Origin: Trichoplax adhaerens
Taxonomy: Eukaryota; Placozoa; Uniplacotomia; Trichoplacea; Trichoplacidae
Direction of reading: 5' to 3'
Assembly: GCF_000150275.1 (NCBI RefSeq)
Contig: NW_002060961.1
Span: forward strand, 373,046-437,045
DNA length: 64,000 nucleotides
Shown here: positions 12,291 through 36,100 of the stretch, piece by piece
Layout of the letters: every line of letters begins with the position of its first letter
How positions within the stretch are numbered: the first letter of the stretch is position 1
Notes under the pieces: generated by a model
What the model saw: only the letters and a program-made list of their open reading frames with translations
Database searches by the model: none
Told to the model about the DNA's origin: nothing
Position numbers and translations under genes: made by a program

Positions 12291-12666
12291 TATAGTGTTG
12301 GATTGGATGACGCCCAATAACAATGATTTACTATCATCAAGTCTGACCTGATTGCGTAGTAGGATAGCTAGTATCGCCCATTCCTCTATAGCTATAGCCA
12401 CGGTAGGACGGCCTACGTTGCCAACAAATGTTGGATGACCAGGCGATTCTACCAGGAGGAAGAAGAAATAGGAGAAAATTTCAATCATGTTCGTCTATCT
12501 TTTAATAATCGTAGAGGATGATTACAGTATCGATTGACTAGTTTATGTATTGAGAGATTTTGTAGATGTTGTATTATATCGATTTGATCGTTGGATTAGG
12601 AGTAGAAAAAAAAAAAGAAGCAATTGTTTGAGTATCATGTAGGATGCGATTGAATTCAAAATCATC

Positions 12667-15835
<3,169 letters not shown>

Positions 15836-15842
15836 ACTCAAT

Positions 15843-15848
15843 AATAAA
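15843..15848 (+). terminator. Candidate polyadenylation signal of UFM1
   Basis: AATAAA lies eight bases after the UFM1 stop codon. This is very close, so a later signal may be the one used. Confidence 0.45.
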
Positions 15849-16718
15849 GTGATTATAAAATTAAGTATTCGACTGATGGATCGCACGATTATCTTATTTA
15901 AATGATTTAAAAGTCGCCTAATAGGCCATTACTATTAACAACTGATAACTTAAAAGAACAAGGTATTAAACGTCAAGCTACACTTTACTATTACAATACA
16001 GTACGTCGTCTAAATTGAAAAGAAAGAACATTCATTCTACCGTACGTTTGTGATATTATAGCATGCAAATAGGATGCCATGAGTGACAACTTACTGCTAC
16101 CATAATATTCTAATATTTAGTGCAAACCAAATATTGAAATATTAGTTAATTATATTACTGGAATGAATTTGTAGATGTTTCGGCTGTGTCGTAGGCATAA
16201 ATAGCATATTAATGCGCCAACAACTACTTTCATGCCGTAGACTGCAATTATACAAGAATTAAGGCAAAATTCTTCGGTAGAAGATTAAAAATGACTCTAT
16301 TAGAAAAGTTGGGCAGAAAATGAATACGCGTGTATCGGACTAAGTTTAATGATATACATGCAAAGAAGTACTTAACTAATACAGTAGGATCATTACTTGA
16401 TACGATCACCACGAAGATCTATTGATGTATTATGTATAATTTATCATCAAAGATCTAATAATAAAATTACCAACACTCGGACGTTATAGCTCGATCAATG
16501 ACATACTTAATGACTGAAACAGTTAAATTAGAACGCTAAACTAAACATCACGAATGCAGCACTAAAGAGTTGACTAACTTAATGAATAACATTAATAAGA
16601 TGTACATATGATTACAAGACTATTCCATGCATATCAAAAATGATCAGAACACAATAGATTAATAATGTTCCACTTTACATTTGCCAATTACGTGCCATCT
16701 ACAAATCGCATATCTACA

Positions 16719-16724
16719 TTTATT
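16719..16724 (-). terminator. Candidate polyadenylation signal of ISWI
   Basis: AATAAA on the minus strand, about 38 bases downstream of the ISWI stop codon. Confidence 0.5.
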
Positions 16725-16761
16725 ATACCAACATGCATAATAGATATTATCTGTTTTCGCA

Positions 16762-23818
<7,057 letters not shown>

Positions 23819-24130
23819 TTTCTATTGTTTGAATTAATTAAAATCAAGAGCTACATGAGATGTTGATCAAATTGCAATCTCTACCAGCGAAAGGCTGAAG
23901 CGTCACAACATCCACTCATTCTCCCAGCATTATAATATTGACTATCATACAGAATGGACAGTAATATTTTAACGACTTATCGTAGCGCTAGTAAAATTGT
24001 AGAACCTCCATCTACTTGAATACATACATTTTCAATCGATGATTGATTGCCAGGTGGCGGATTTCGCGGCATCAATACAATACGACTGCACTGACGAACG
24101 GTGAACTGGCGGCTAAAATAGTGAAAATAA
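23819..24130. promoter_or_regulatory. Presumed ISWI promoter / 5' UTR region
   Basis: This is the immediate upstream region of the ISWI start codon on the minus strand. A relatively GC-rich block near 24040-24115 includes a possible splice acceptor on the minus strand (ttttag before CCGCCAGTT) and could be a 5' untranslated exon, but nothing in the sequence proves transcription. No TATA box was assigned. Confidence 0.3.
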
Positions 24131-26200
24131 TGCTTACTAATAATACAGTACGGTAATATACTGTATTGCAATGATTGGGAGCGAACTGTGTACAGTACTA
24201 TAGGCAAATTTACTTTTGGGACTGTATAGTACAGTACAATGTACAGTACAGTAGTTCAGTGCTGTACTGTACACTGTACACTGTCTACACGTGACTGGAC
24301 TTTTTATTGTGTCTCGCCGAAAACAACTTAGGTACAGTGTACAGTGCATTGTACTGAGCTAAACTCAGTGAATAGTACTGTGATGGCTTCATGAAAATTT
24401 TGGGATTGATTTTACCTACAGTACTGAACTATACATGTGTACACTGTACAGTACATTATACTGAGCCATACTCAGTGAATAGTACTGTGATGGCTTCATG
24501 AAAATTTTGGGATTGATTTTACCTGTACAGTACTGTACTCTACCGTGTACAGTACATTATACTGAACCATACTGTACTGTACTGTACTGTGATGGCTTAA
24601 TGAAAATCCTTTCGATTGATTTTACCGACAGTGCGCAGTACATTGTACTGAGCCATTCTCAGTCAATAGTACTGTACACTGTACACTGTAAAGTACTGTG
24701 ATGGCTTCATGAAAATCCTTTTGATTGATTTTACCTACAGTACAGTGTACAGTACATTGTACTGAGCCATACTCAGTCAATTGTACTGTACTACAGTATG
24801 ATGGTTTAGTGAAAATCCTTTTGATTGATTTTACCTACAGTACTGTACTGTACACTGCACAGTACTGTACTCTACAGTGCACAGTATATTGTACTGAGCC
24901 GTACTCAGTGAATAGTACTGTACTGTGATGGCTTCATGAAAATCCTTTTGATTGATTTTACCTACAGTGTATAGTGTACAGTACATTGTACTGAGCCATA
25001 CTGTACTCAGTCAATAGTACTGTGATGGCGCAATGAAAATCCTTTCGATTGATTAATTTTACCTACTGTACAGTACTGTACTATTCTACATACTGCTTGT
25101 ATACTGTATGAGTGTACTGTACGTACGTACAATGCAGTACTGTACTGTACAGTACAGTGTACAGTACATCGATTTTACCGCAAAAAAAAAATGATACTGT
25201 ACTAGTGTAGTGTGTCACATATTGTGTATACGCGCAATTTCTCTCTCTTTGACTTTTGAAAGGCTGTAAAAGGCCCTGTTCTCTTAATCCAAGTGAGTTA
25301 TCGATGTCGTGCTACTCTCTGATTCTCTGTGTTTCTTCTGATATGATTTCCAATCATTCTACTTTCTCTCTATAAATAAACTGGCTTTCTCTGTATTATT
25401 TGTATGAGTATTGACTCACGTATTCCATACAAAACATGACATACTCTACTGTACAAGTGTACAGTACAGTACAGTACAGTAGAGTTCAGCCCGCTCCACA
25501 TGGCAGTACTGTAATCCCCTTGCTAATGTAAAACTAGTGATACTGGAAGTATTATCCAGTAATATCTACTAACTTTTACTGCAAGGAGGGAGAAGTTTCT
25601 CATAACGAGACTACTTATGCAGATCACTAGGAAAATTCTGACGTTACAGCAACCGCTGCATTGAAAAATAATACGTCACTATAGAAATGAAAAATTGCAA
25701 CTGAGCAGATGACTAGACATCTTTTGTTCTGAAATCAATACTGTACGCTGTATATAAAGTAGAGTACAGAACTGCAAAAAGGAGAAAAACAATTGTTAAT
25801 AAATAAAAGGACTTGTAAAAAAAGTCCCTGATGGTACAGTACTGTACAGCTTAGTATCGCAATCTTTCCAGTACTCTTTCCAAGGTCGTACAGTACTGTA
25901 ATAACAGGGACAACTAGAAGAAAACCTTTCTACAACTGTCCATGACTGTACTCAACCAAGTCCCTATTCGCAGTCACAGATGTAAAAGTAAAAGCAAACC
26001 TACAAATCTATAATGTACATTGTACAATAGACTACGTACAGTATAGCAGCTAGAATTATATAGCACAGATAGAAGCCAGAAAATTGTACAGTCATCGATT
26101 AAAAAACGACTTCTAAATTTTGATACTACAGCCTGGACAGTACGCGTCCGCATGTTACGTATGAGCACCGTACTAGAATACAGTATATTGTACAGTATAG
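24130..26200. repeat. GTAC-palindrome island, intergenic ISWI-CBP
   Basis: It is very rich in overlapping GTACTGTAC/GTACAGTAC words and longer self-complementary strings such as TACTGTACAGTA, densest at 24230-25170 and thinner to about 26200. Short open frames on both strands (rich in Y, C, T, V, L) are produced by the repeat and are not genes. Confidence 0.9.
24360..25130. repeat. ~100-130-bp tandem repeat, seven copies, within the GTAC island
   Basis: The phrase 'gatggcttcatgaaaat', then 'ccttttgattgattttacct', then GTAC-rich sequence and 'actgagccatactcagt' recurs. Anchors are near 24382, 24489, 24591, 24700, 24800, 24927 and 25024. The conserved half is unique-looking sequence, and the GTAC half varies in length between copies. 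Confidence 0.9.
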
Positions 26201-27159
26201 CGTATTATGCTGTCGTTTGCAACTTTGTATTATCAATTTATCACTCGCTCATGATTCCATATGGAACGCAACCCATACGGCTTCACTATACCCTACTGTA
26301 CATGCACAATATTGAAGAGTAAAATAATGGGTTATCAATACACTTTACACTACAAAAAAACTGAAGCTAAAATCACGTCATTAAAAGTGTCCTATCCAGC
26401 CGAGCCGGTGAGCATTGCCATTGCTAATACACACATAATTGGTTAATTATACTCGTATTATTGGTACCAATTCGATTTTATTACATTTGCTGGTACTTTA
26501 CTTAAATATAATAGTTTCAGATAAACAAATTTATACATCACTATTACTTTGATAAAAACTAACATGTACAATAAATAATAATATAATTATCATATTACGG
26601 TTGTATCGAATAATGATAGTAGTAGTGCAGTAAAGATAAACAGTAAAACAGATGATATCACAAATAGACAAGGTAGAACATGATGCCCTATGTCAAAAAA
26701 ATTTCTTCACTTTTTTATCATATAGTATAAAATTTCAGACGTATTGCTGTAAAGCTGAGCGACAGTAACCCTTTGAGAATTCGAATCCTATATCGATTGT
26801 ATTATCGGTGCAATTTGATGACTGAAATAGATACGTTAAAAACCCTTCATGTAATTGGTGTCTTTACAAAATTACAAATAAAGTTCGGAAATCCAATCTC
26901 AAAGCCCTTCTTGCAGTACTTAACAGGACTTTCGATTAGAATAGGACGTATTTCTTGGCAATATATCGAGTAAATATCTAGCATAAATGTCATTTTATAC
27001 ATCTGCAACTCATTACCACTTACAATGATCACGATTAGACACCAATATTTCTCTACCAACTTACGATAGGGTAACAATAACAATACTGACTGACTCATCA
27101 AATTATTAATATAGGATAACATTAATTTCCAGATAAAAGAACTAGATTAAATCGGAAAT
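26201..27159. other. Intergenic tail, 3' side of CBP
   Basis: It probably includes the CBP 3' untranslated region at its right end (minus strand). A plus-strand frame at 26261-26446 ends near a good donor-like GAGCCG/gtgagc, but no partner exon or domain could be found, so no gene is called. Confidence 0.4.
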
Positions 27160-30100
27160 CTACATTACATACTGACTTAGATGATCTTGAGATAATAACG
27201 GATCGTCATCCTGTCCTAGGTGATCACTAGCTATGTTGGTGGATGGTAAAGAGCTAACATTATTCATAGAAAAATTTGTATCTTGCATAATCGGTGACTG
27301 ATTTGGCTTATGTGTCACCGAGGCCGGAGACTTGTTCGGTATAGGTGAAGCACCGATTTGATAAGACTGAGCTGGCCTTGGCGATAGAGATATATGAGGA
27401 GGTGAGGCCATCATAACATTAGAATGATATGACTGGTTTCTAGGAGATAGCGCTGATTGTGCACCATGAGCTTGTTGATTGGCCATTGTAGGTGACATCA
27501 CTTGTTGTTGCTGAGTTGGCGTTATACCTGCGCCACTTCGAATTTGATGATTTTGAGGCGATACAACAGAAGCATTAGGCATTGATTGAGTCGGAGACAT
27601 CACCTTTCCTTGGTGATTTTGCAGTCCCCTTGGGGATAATACATTGCCTTGAGGTGATACCATAGACGACGCAGGCAATGATTGAGCAGGAGACAAAACT
27701 CTCTGAGGCAGAGGATGCATATTTCTCGGAGACATAACTGGCGATTGTTGTTGAGATACACCGGCTTGCGATGTATGAGGAGAAATAACTCTATCTTGAA
27801 AATTTCTAGGTGGTATAATGATACTTCTTTGATTCACGTTCGGTGGTGCCTGAGGCACTGAAGGTGTTGATAACACTCCTTGTTGAGATGCTGATAAATT
27901 TCTTGAGGACACCGCTGGATTTTGCCCTATAAGTCCTTGTGAAGACGAAATAACCTGTTGCTGTGAAGATACCACATTACGTGACTGAAAACTGTTACGC
28001 TGCTGGGCAATTCCAGCCGGCGGTCCATGGGTTGACTGAGTTGGTGACATGACTCTTTGCTGTGGAGTCATAGTATTTAGTGATGTCTTATTAACGTTTT
28101 GATGCAATGGGCCTTTTACAACGCGTTGCTGAGACATTCGTGGGTTTTGACCCATAACTGGCTGCGTCATAAATCTTTGTGATTGTTGCACACCAGATGG
28201 TTGCTGTTGCATAACCGAACCTGATTTTATTTGATTATTACCGTTAATAGGATTCGATGAAATCATTTGCGTCGGATGTGACGCTTGCAATTGCTGCTGC
28301 GGCATCTGCACCTGTCGAATTTGGTTATGTTGAAGACCTTGAGGCCGTGATTGTTGTTGCAGCGGTTGTTGAAATTGTTGTGCTGCCATTTGACGTTGTG
28401 GTGGTTGCATTTGATGCGACTGTTGCTGCTGCTGTTGTTGTTGTTGAAAATGTTGCCTATTTGGCTGATTATTCAAGCGTTGCATTGTTGGGTTAGCTTG
28501 GCCAGGATATATTTGCTGCTTATTCATTTGTTGTTGCAGTTGCACTTGCTTATTGGGAAGGAATTGATTTGATGGATCTTGAGCAGATTTCACATAGTTT
28601 CCAGTCATACTATTTGTTGGGTTCTGATTAACATTATTAGGTACAGAATGTTGATAGTTATTTTGTAACATCTGTAGCATTTTCTGTTTTTGTTCTGTCA
28701 TAACTTTAGGCGCTTTTGAAGGATCCATATGTTGTACGGCAAGGTCATTGTTTCGATTTAAATTTCTATTAATGTCCGGTCGTACAGGATTTCGATAAGG
28801 TTGATAATTATTTTCTGAAGATGTAAACGTTTGTCGCCCAACAGCAGGATTATTACCCAGAGATGATGGTGACTGTGAGATCAACGATGGTGATGCGTTT
28901 CGTAATTGCCCTCTACCCATACCAATTTGCATTGTATGAGGATTACGTCCTTGTTTTAATGCGTCCTTAGAGCCGATGTTGTTAGGTGGTCCACGAGAAG
29001 GACCACCCTGCATCGAATTATATGCAACTTGACTTCTAACAGTTTGTTGAATAGGCTCTTGGGAGACAAATTGGTTATTGTATGCAGGAGTACTAGTTTG
29101 CATTACAGCCATTCGCCTTCTTGTCCATTGATCACGTTGCATCTGCTGCATACGTAATTTTTGTTTAATACTTGAACAGAATGGAACTGGACAATGGTTA
29201 TCGTTACAAGTTTTTGCATGATAGCAACAAAGTGCTATGAGCTGCTTGCAAACATGACAACCAGAGTTTTTCGTTTTACAGTTCTTACTATGCTGAACTA
29301 TCCACTTCATTTTATTACAACTTTTTACATCGCATCCAGGGCAAGTACAAGCATGCTGCAATGACCAGACACATCGTTGTATTGATAGGCGTCGTGATTC
29401 TTGTGGATTTCGAGATTTATCATCACCATTACATTCATTCCCTAAATCTAAGCCCAATTTCTCCATTTTGTGTTCATGTCCAAATTTATCATAACAGGAT
29501 AAACATAAATCAAAGTCCTAAAAAATTCAGGATAGAAATTATTACAGACATATTATCATAATACTGATGCAACGATATACTTACATCACATATCGAACAA
29601 TGGTATCTTGTTTCAACGTGATTACTACAATTGTTACACGTGTATACGAATCTGTCTTGCCCTTGATTATGCAATTCTACTAGCATTGCTATTGTCGAGT
29701 ACTTTGCTCGCCTTAATGAGGAAAATTCAAAGTGCTTTTCACGAGCTAACGTTAAAAATGCATCACGACCATCCATTAAATCACAAGACATGACTAAGTC
29801 TGGATCTTTTATATCTGGTACTTCTTTCGCCTCTTCCACAGAGTATAATCGGATGACAAAGAATACCTAAAGATGTTAAACATAATGAAATAGGGTTATG
29901 TTTCTTCAGTTATGAAAACAGTGAGAATAGCACTGATAATAAAGAACCTCTTTATGTTTTTCCATAGTTGCAAATAGCCGCTGCGTAAGATCCGTTCCAG
30001 CATATGGATTCTTTTTATTTTTTCGTGTATTATTTGTCTTACTTTTGCTATTTTTCTTCATTTTCCCCTTCTTTGCCGTTTTTTTCGTACCATTAGAACC

Positions 30101-33100
30101 CTAAAACAATGAATCACGAAAGCATGATCAATACTTGATCTAATCTATCTAATATCGAGCTTTCTGAATAATCCAAGCCACAGCTAACGCTGTTGTCTAC
30201 CTGTCCAGCAGCTTCAGCCGCCGCACTCGCCTTTCTCTCCTGCTCTTCTTGATCTATTTCCTTAATATTCTCTTCTAGAACATTTGGCCAGAAATCGCCC
30301 TCGAAATATGCCAACTGATTAGCACTGGTAATGTTTTCTTCCTGTGACATTCTATGGATATCCTATAAGTCAATAATCGATAGAAATTGATATTTATAAT
30401 TATACGCTAAAAAGATTGTCTCGCAACTTAAACTAACCTTGTAATCAACAACTACACTCTCTTTCTTGGCCTTATCAAGCATCCTTTTGTACCACTCTTG
30501 CAGGCGCTTAGGTTTGGGTATCTTTTGCTCAGGTGGATGACAGTGAAAGATATAGTCATCACCTTCGCTTGGAGGACAAGCCCAAATATGTGCCATTGTA
30601 TAACTAAATATGATAATAGAATAAGGAACCCTAAGAGCCTGCAAAATTTAATAACAATATCGAAGTTTAAACGCACCCAATTTTCTTAACAAATTCGAGA
30701 TAACCAATGAGAATCTCATGATATACATCAGTTCGAAGATTGCTAGGCTTGAAAAAATGTACGCTGTCCAGATATGATACATATACTCGTCTGCAATGGA
30801 CATAGAATATGGAAACGTTATCAGTTTCTTTAGTAATTATGATACAATGAAAAAGCCATATAAAACCGATGTTAATACAGTTGTACTACGAATGTTCATA
30901 ATACATGAAAGATATCGCATCATCATTTAAAACATCTTACCTTTTGTTAGGGGGTGAGCAATCTGTTCCATATTCCTGAACATGCATACCAAAGAAGCAT
31001 ACATCTGTTCCGTCAATTTCTTCAAAAACGAATAGGGCTTTAGCACGATATGGGAATGACTCTGGAAATTGATCTTGAAATCTGTAAGAAATTAATACAA
31101 TCTCTTAAATTCAAATGTATGAGGCAAAGACAACTCCAAAAGACATACTTACTTTGTCCTCATTCCCTGCTTCACCTCTACAGTTTTTTCAACATTCGAT
31201 ACCATCCGCACGGTAACATTACCGGCACCCTTGCCTTTTAAGAAATTATTGACTCTCTTTTCTATGTGATCACTTAAATTCGAATCTGGAAGTTCTACAA
31301 GAGATATTATATCTTCAGACCAATGTTACTTAAATAGTCTACGTACAGTTTAGTACTTACTGTTAGCTGAATATTTACTATCTCTTTTCCTTGATCCAGA
31401 AGTTTTCAAACAATGACTACATATGTACCTATCGTTAAATATTAAAACACAACTGCTCAAAAGGAGATCAATCTTTCCGACGAATTTTATCTTTTAACTT
31501 ACCCATTAGATGATAGTTGATCATAGTGAAGGACACAAATGGAATGAAACTTTCGTCCACAGTCTATGCAAGCTGTCCAGCTGAAATCGTATCAAGGTGC
31601 ACCTTAAAACACTTTCTGTTATGATTAGCTAAAAGTCAAGGAACTTACGGTTCAGGTTCTAAGTGATCATTTGTTTTCTTTTTAAAGTATTTCTTCGGTA
31701 TAGCACTATCAAGATATCCCATACTGTTAATTAGTACATGTATACACAGTGACAAATAATAGGGTAAATATGTATATTCTGTATTACAAACTTTTTATTT
31801 ACCTCTGAGGGATGATCGGGTCATCTCCTATTCTAACATTCTCACCTTCGATTTCACTATAACACTTTTCACAGAAATGGTATCTACATTTACGATTAGA
31901 AATCACGTTATAACATACACGTAGATAGTGTGATAATTGTAATAGTCTAATTTTAACATTACGATACCTGTCTTGATAAGTCCAATAAACTTTGTCTCTT
32001 GGGATAGTACACAGTTGTTTTCCATAACAACACAATACTTGAGGGTTGAAAACATACTGTAAAATAGTTATGGCATCTTAATATGTTATCTCATAACGAC
32101 GTAAATTCAACATGCTTTCGAATTATGCTGTATATCATTATTAATGATGTAAAGGAAAGTACCTTTTTCCCGCAACAGTAATGAAAACCTCTCATGACAG
32201 GGGTAATTTCTTTTTCAAATAGCTCAGCAAGCTTTAACGTAAAATAGAGATATATTGAATCAGATAATTGTATTGCTTGCTACCAATATGACAAGTAATA
32301 AATGTTACCTTAGTGCACTGCTTGTGGACTCTCGTATTTTTCTTGTTGTATAACCAGGCATTTTCAAACATCAACCACATATCATCACAAAACTAATCCA
32401 AACAAAGTTATTATCAAAAACTTTTTTTAATACTTAATAGAGACAGTAGAGATAAACTGAGCACTTACTCCCCATGGGCTTTTGTACATTCCTTGATGCA
32501 GACGGCGACTAATTGTAGATAAATCCATAGGATGCTTTATGATATCAAAATAATCCTTTCAAAAGATAAATGCGATCGTTATAAAGAATCAAGCATATAG
32601 CTTGATAAATATTACTTCAACATATTTTCATTCTAGTGCATACTGGAATATTCAATACTTTCGGATCAACCGGCTCTCTGAAAGGCTCAGCATCAGCGGA
32701 GCTAGATAACTTCTGTAATACTGCCATCAAGGGTTGATGCAACTCCTCTTTGCTGAACACTGCAATGGTAATGATGAGTTAATAATGTACTACCACATAT
32801 TTATTCCTTTATAGTTACAAATCCAAGTAGTTAATAAAGCAGTACTTTTCTTTTCGGAAACAGATTTCCGTGAATTCGACATTTCATCGCAAGGGGAAGA
32901 TACCCTAGAAGAATTGTTGGACGCCGAAGGATCACCACCACGAGCCTATTTATACGAGCGCAAATACCGATGCGAATCATGTGTGATTAAATAGCCTGTT
33001 TCACCTTGTTAATACACCATACACAACTTTGCAAAGATAATTAGTTTATTGAGAATGTCTACCTTCGTGTTCGGTAAGGCTGGATTTAAATTTTGAATCA

Positions 33101-36100
33101 ATTGTTTCGATATCGGTTTATCGTTGTTTGCTAAAGGCACTTGAGAATTTTCCCGATTGGGCAAAAAATTTACTCCTTCTTTCGCTTCAAAAATAATATC
33201 AACGACTACTTTAATGCTATAAACTTCATATCAATACACTAGTAAAAATAGTTACCTAAACGAGTTTTACGTTTTTCTTCCAATTCCTTCTTTATCTTGT
33301 AGATTTTCACGGCTAACATTTGATAATACTCTTCCTATATTTTTAAAGTTTGTTCAATTACTTAATGAGCAGCGTATAATTGAATACTTTTAATCTCACG
33401 CTACTTGGAAATAAACTACGGCTACCAGCCAAAACAACAATCCATTACCTTGCTATTAGCCTTTTGATACATATCACGCTCTACGTCATGTGCATACGTA
33501 ATCAGCCGCACTTTGCGCTCGTCTTTAATCATAATTGCTGGAGGTGGAAGGATAGCTCCAATCCTAGTTAGAGTGACCAGAGTTTGTTATCTTACAGTCC
33601 AAAATAATACTAATCAATGTGACATTAACCTCAAACAAACAGGGACTACTTACAGTTTTTGCGCCATATGTTTTCTTAAACTGTTATGTATTTCGTCCCT
33701 CCATGATCTCGCATGATTATTAATGCTTAAAAATACGGAGTCAAATTTATTAATTGTAGCACAGGAAGATGAATATTATTTTAGGAATTAAAATAATAAC
33801 TTGTACGCAAACTACTTCGTAATAATTGATTACCCAGACTTGGCGTCTACTGTCGCTGATATGAAACCTGCGGTACGATTTCCATTAGCTATATAAAATG
33901 ATTTGCATGCGTAGCTTAATAACAAATAATAATTCAAGAAGCATCAGCAATTCAAAATAAAAAATACTTACCCAACATTGTTGATGTTATGCCGTTTCTA
34001 ATAGCTAGAGAGAATATTAAAAATGTTCGTTAACATATTACTAATATTATACATTGAACCATATCTATCTTTAGGTAATACATACAGGCATTTGCAAATT
34101 GCATCATATCAGGGCGCAGCTGCGGCTTCCGGTTAGTAATCAAATCTATAGTATTGAAGATGCATAAAAATAATTAAAAAATTGATGAAGAAACCAGTAA
34201 TACAATTGCATAGCAGAAGGCTATTCTCACGTTGATTTGGTCCCTTCAATATTCCGCATATTGGACAATCAGTACGAGAACAATTCTTCCAATGTGAAAT
34301 TATCTGGCGTGAGGACGCACAATATAATACTACAAGATATTGAATAGATCAGAATACTTAAATCAAGCGCTTACTTAATTTTTAAATAATTCATAAAGTA
34401 GTAAAATAGACAAGCGAACAAGTATACGCAAATTCACATATCTATTATATAATCCTTGCATGGCTATTTTTACGGTGGAAAAAATTGACAGTAAAGATTT
34501 GTTAGTAGGGTTTTTATTTATACCTGGGCAGGATTTACCCTCCTGACAATTTGACATATGGGCCAAAACTCCTTTCATGGAGGTACAATGAGGTATTTCG
34601 CATTCTTTACTAGTTTCATTGCGGCTGTCTTTTCGTTGGCATTTATGAGCGTGGAGTAGAAGAATTAATTGCTGCTGGAGTAATTTACATTTATCCGGAT
34701 CGTGAACGGTGATATTTGGCTGAAAAGGATTAACGGTATGATTTAAAATGTCATTGCACAAGGATTTAATATATTTGATTACACGATATAGGCTGAGAAA
34801 TGAAATGCTTATTATAAACAAATACGAGTAATATTACTTTACAAATAGAAGGGTCAACAACATAAAATAGTACAGGATCGAAACTTTACGGTATCTGCAG
34901 TTAATAGAGTAGTTATACCAAATTTATCGCACATGCTATTAAATGAAAATGTGCCATTAATTACCAATGGAGTGTCTTTTAAATCTGTAGGGCATACTGA
35001 ATTTCCAGGGTTAATCGCATGACCATTGCTTAACTTTTCTTGATTAGAAGAAATGGGAGATCTACCGGAAGACTAAATGTAGAAAGAATAAACAAGATGC
35101 GGCGGCATTAATCAAGACAGCACAAGTGCTATAGAATCATCGAGATTTATTGTATAAGCACTTCTGGATAAAAAGATCAATACATCTTCAGTTTCACATT
35201 TTAGGACAATTATACCGAAGAAAGATCGCGCGATACAGTAGCATTAAATATAACTCTTTCAATTTAATTAATTTATACAACTGATTAATTCATCATCTTA
35301 TCTTAATACACAGTGTAAAGATGATATCATATACGAACCATGAAAAAGGATTTATCATAACTATCAGGCTCGCTTTTGACTATTGGCATAGCAGCAGACG
35401 GACCCAGCCTCTGCTCATTGCCAACATGTGGGCCATTGATATTGGCTGTGCCGTTGCTAAAATTATTAATGTCGTTTGCAAACGACATCATGGGCGTAGC
35501 CATACCAGCCACAGGTGGCGTCACTTGATTACTTGATGGTGTCGATGGTGCTGAAGTCGGTGCATCATTGTTATTGCCGCTAATATTATTTCGGTTATTG
35601 GTATTATCATCATTATTGTAAAGTTGGCCACTTCCGATGCTATCGCTAGAACCTGATGATGCTATGCCATTGGTCTCCGATATATTAGCTTTGCCTGTCG
35701 GCTGTAGAATATCATCCGGTAATTCATCCTCAAGATCATATAAACTAGATAGCTCTACTTCTATCAAAGTCAAGAAAATGATACAACATAAAAATGTTGC
35801 TATTGCAAAGTGTTATTTTGCAAGGTAGAAATGCTTGTCCAGAACCGTACAACATTGAAAAAGCAATCAATGAAAAATCTATCCATGTTTTAATTGACTG
35901 CGAAACAACATCGTTGCAAGTCAAGCCAATTTATTACATGTACTATTCGGTTAATAGAACCTCTTTAGCTATAGACTGGACTTACCATACATAAAGTAGC
36001 AAATTACTATCAGTATAGAAGAAATATTTTTAGTTTTATAATTGAACTGTTGATCATACAGACGATTGATCAACAAAAGATGATAGCCTGTTTGAAAATA

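Larger units (their letters stand above)
15836..16761. other. Convergent intergenic region UFM1/ISWI
   Basis: Both flanking genes end here, so it contains the two 3' untranslated regions. No further exon, RNA gene or repeat was recognised. Confidence 0.5.

Noticed and set aside
12210-12488. 92-codon minus-strand frame
   Set aside because: Overlaps a degenerate repeat, has no recognised domain, no partner exon and no support from neighbouring sequence.
24137-24928. Several 67-76-codon frames rich in Y, C, T, V and L
   Set aside because: Translations of the GTAC palindromes (TyrCysThrVal/LeuTyrSerThr patterns) on both strands; an artefact of the simple sequence. The same applies at 38318-40332.
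26770-26810. A TTCGAATCC string resembling a tRNA T-loop
   Set aside because: The flanking bases do not pair as a T-stem, and no acceptor or anticodon arm can be formed around it.
28257-28572. Ala/Val- and Leu-rich plus-strand frames opposite the CBP tail
   Set aside because: They are the antisense of the CAG/CAA-rich glutamine region of CBP.
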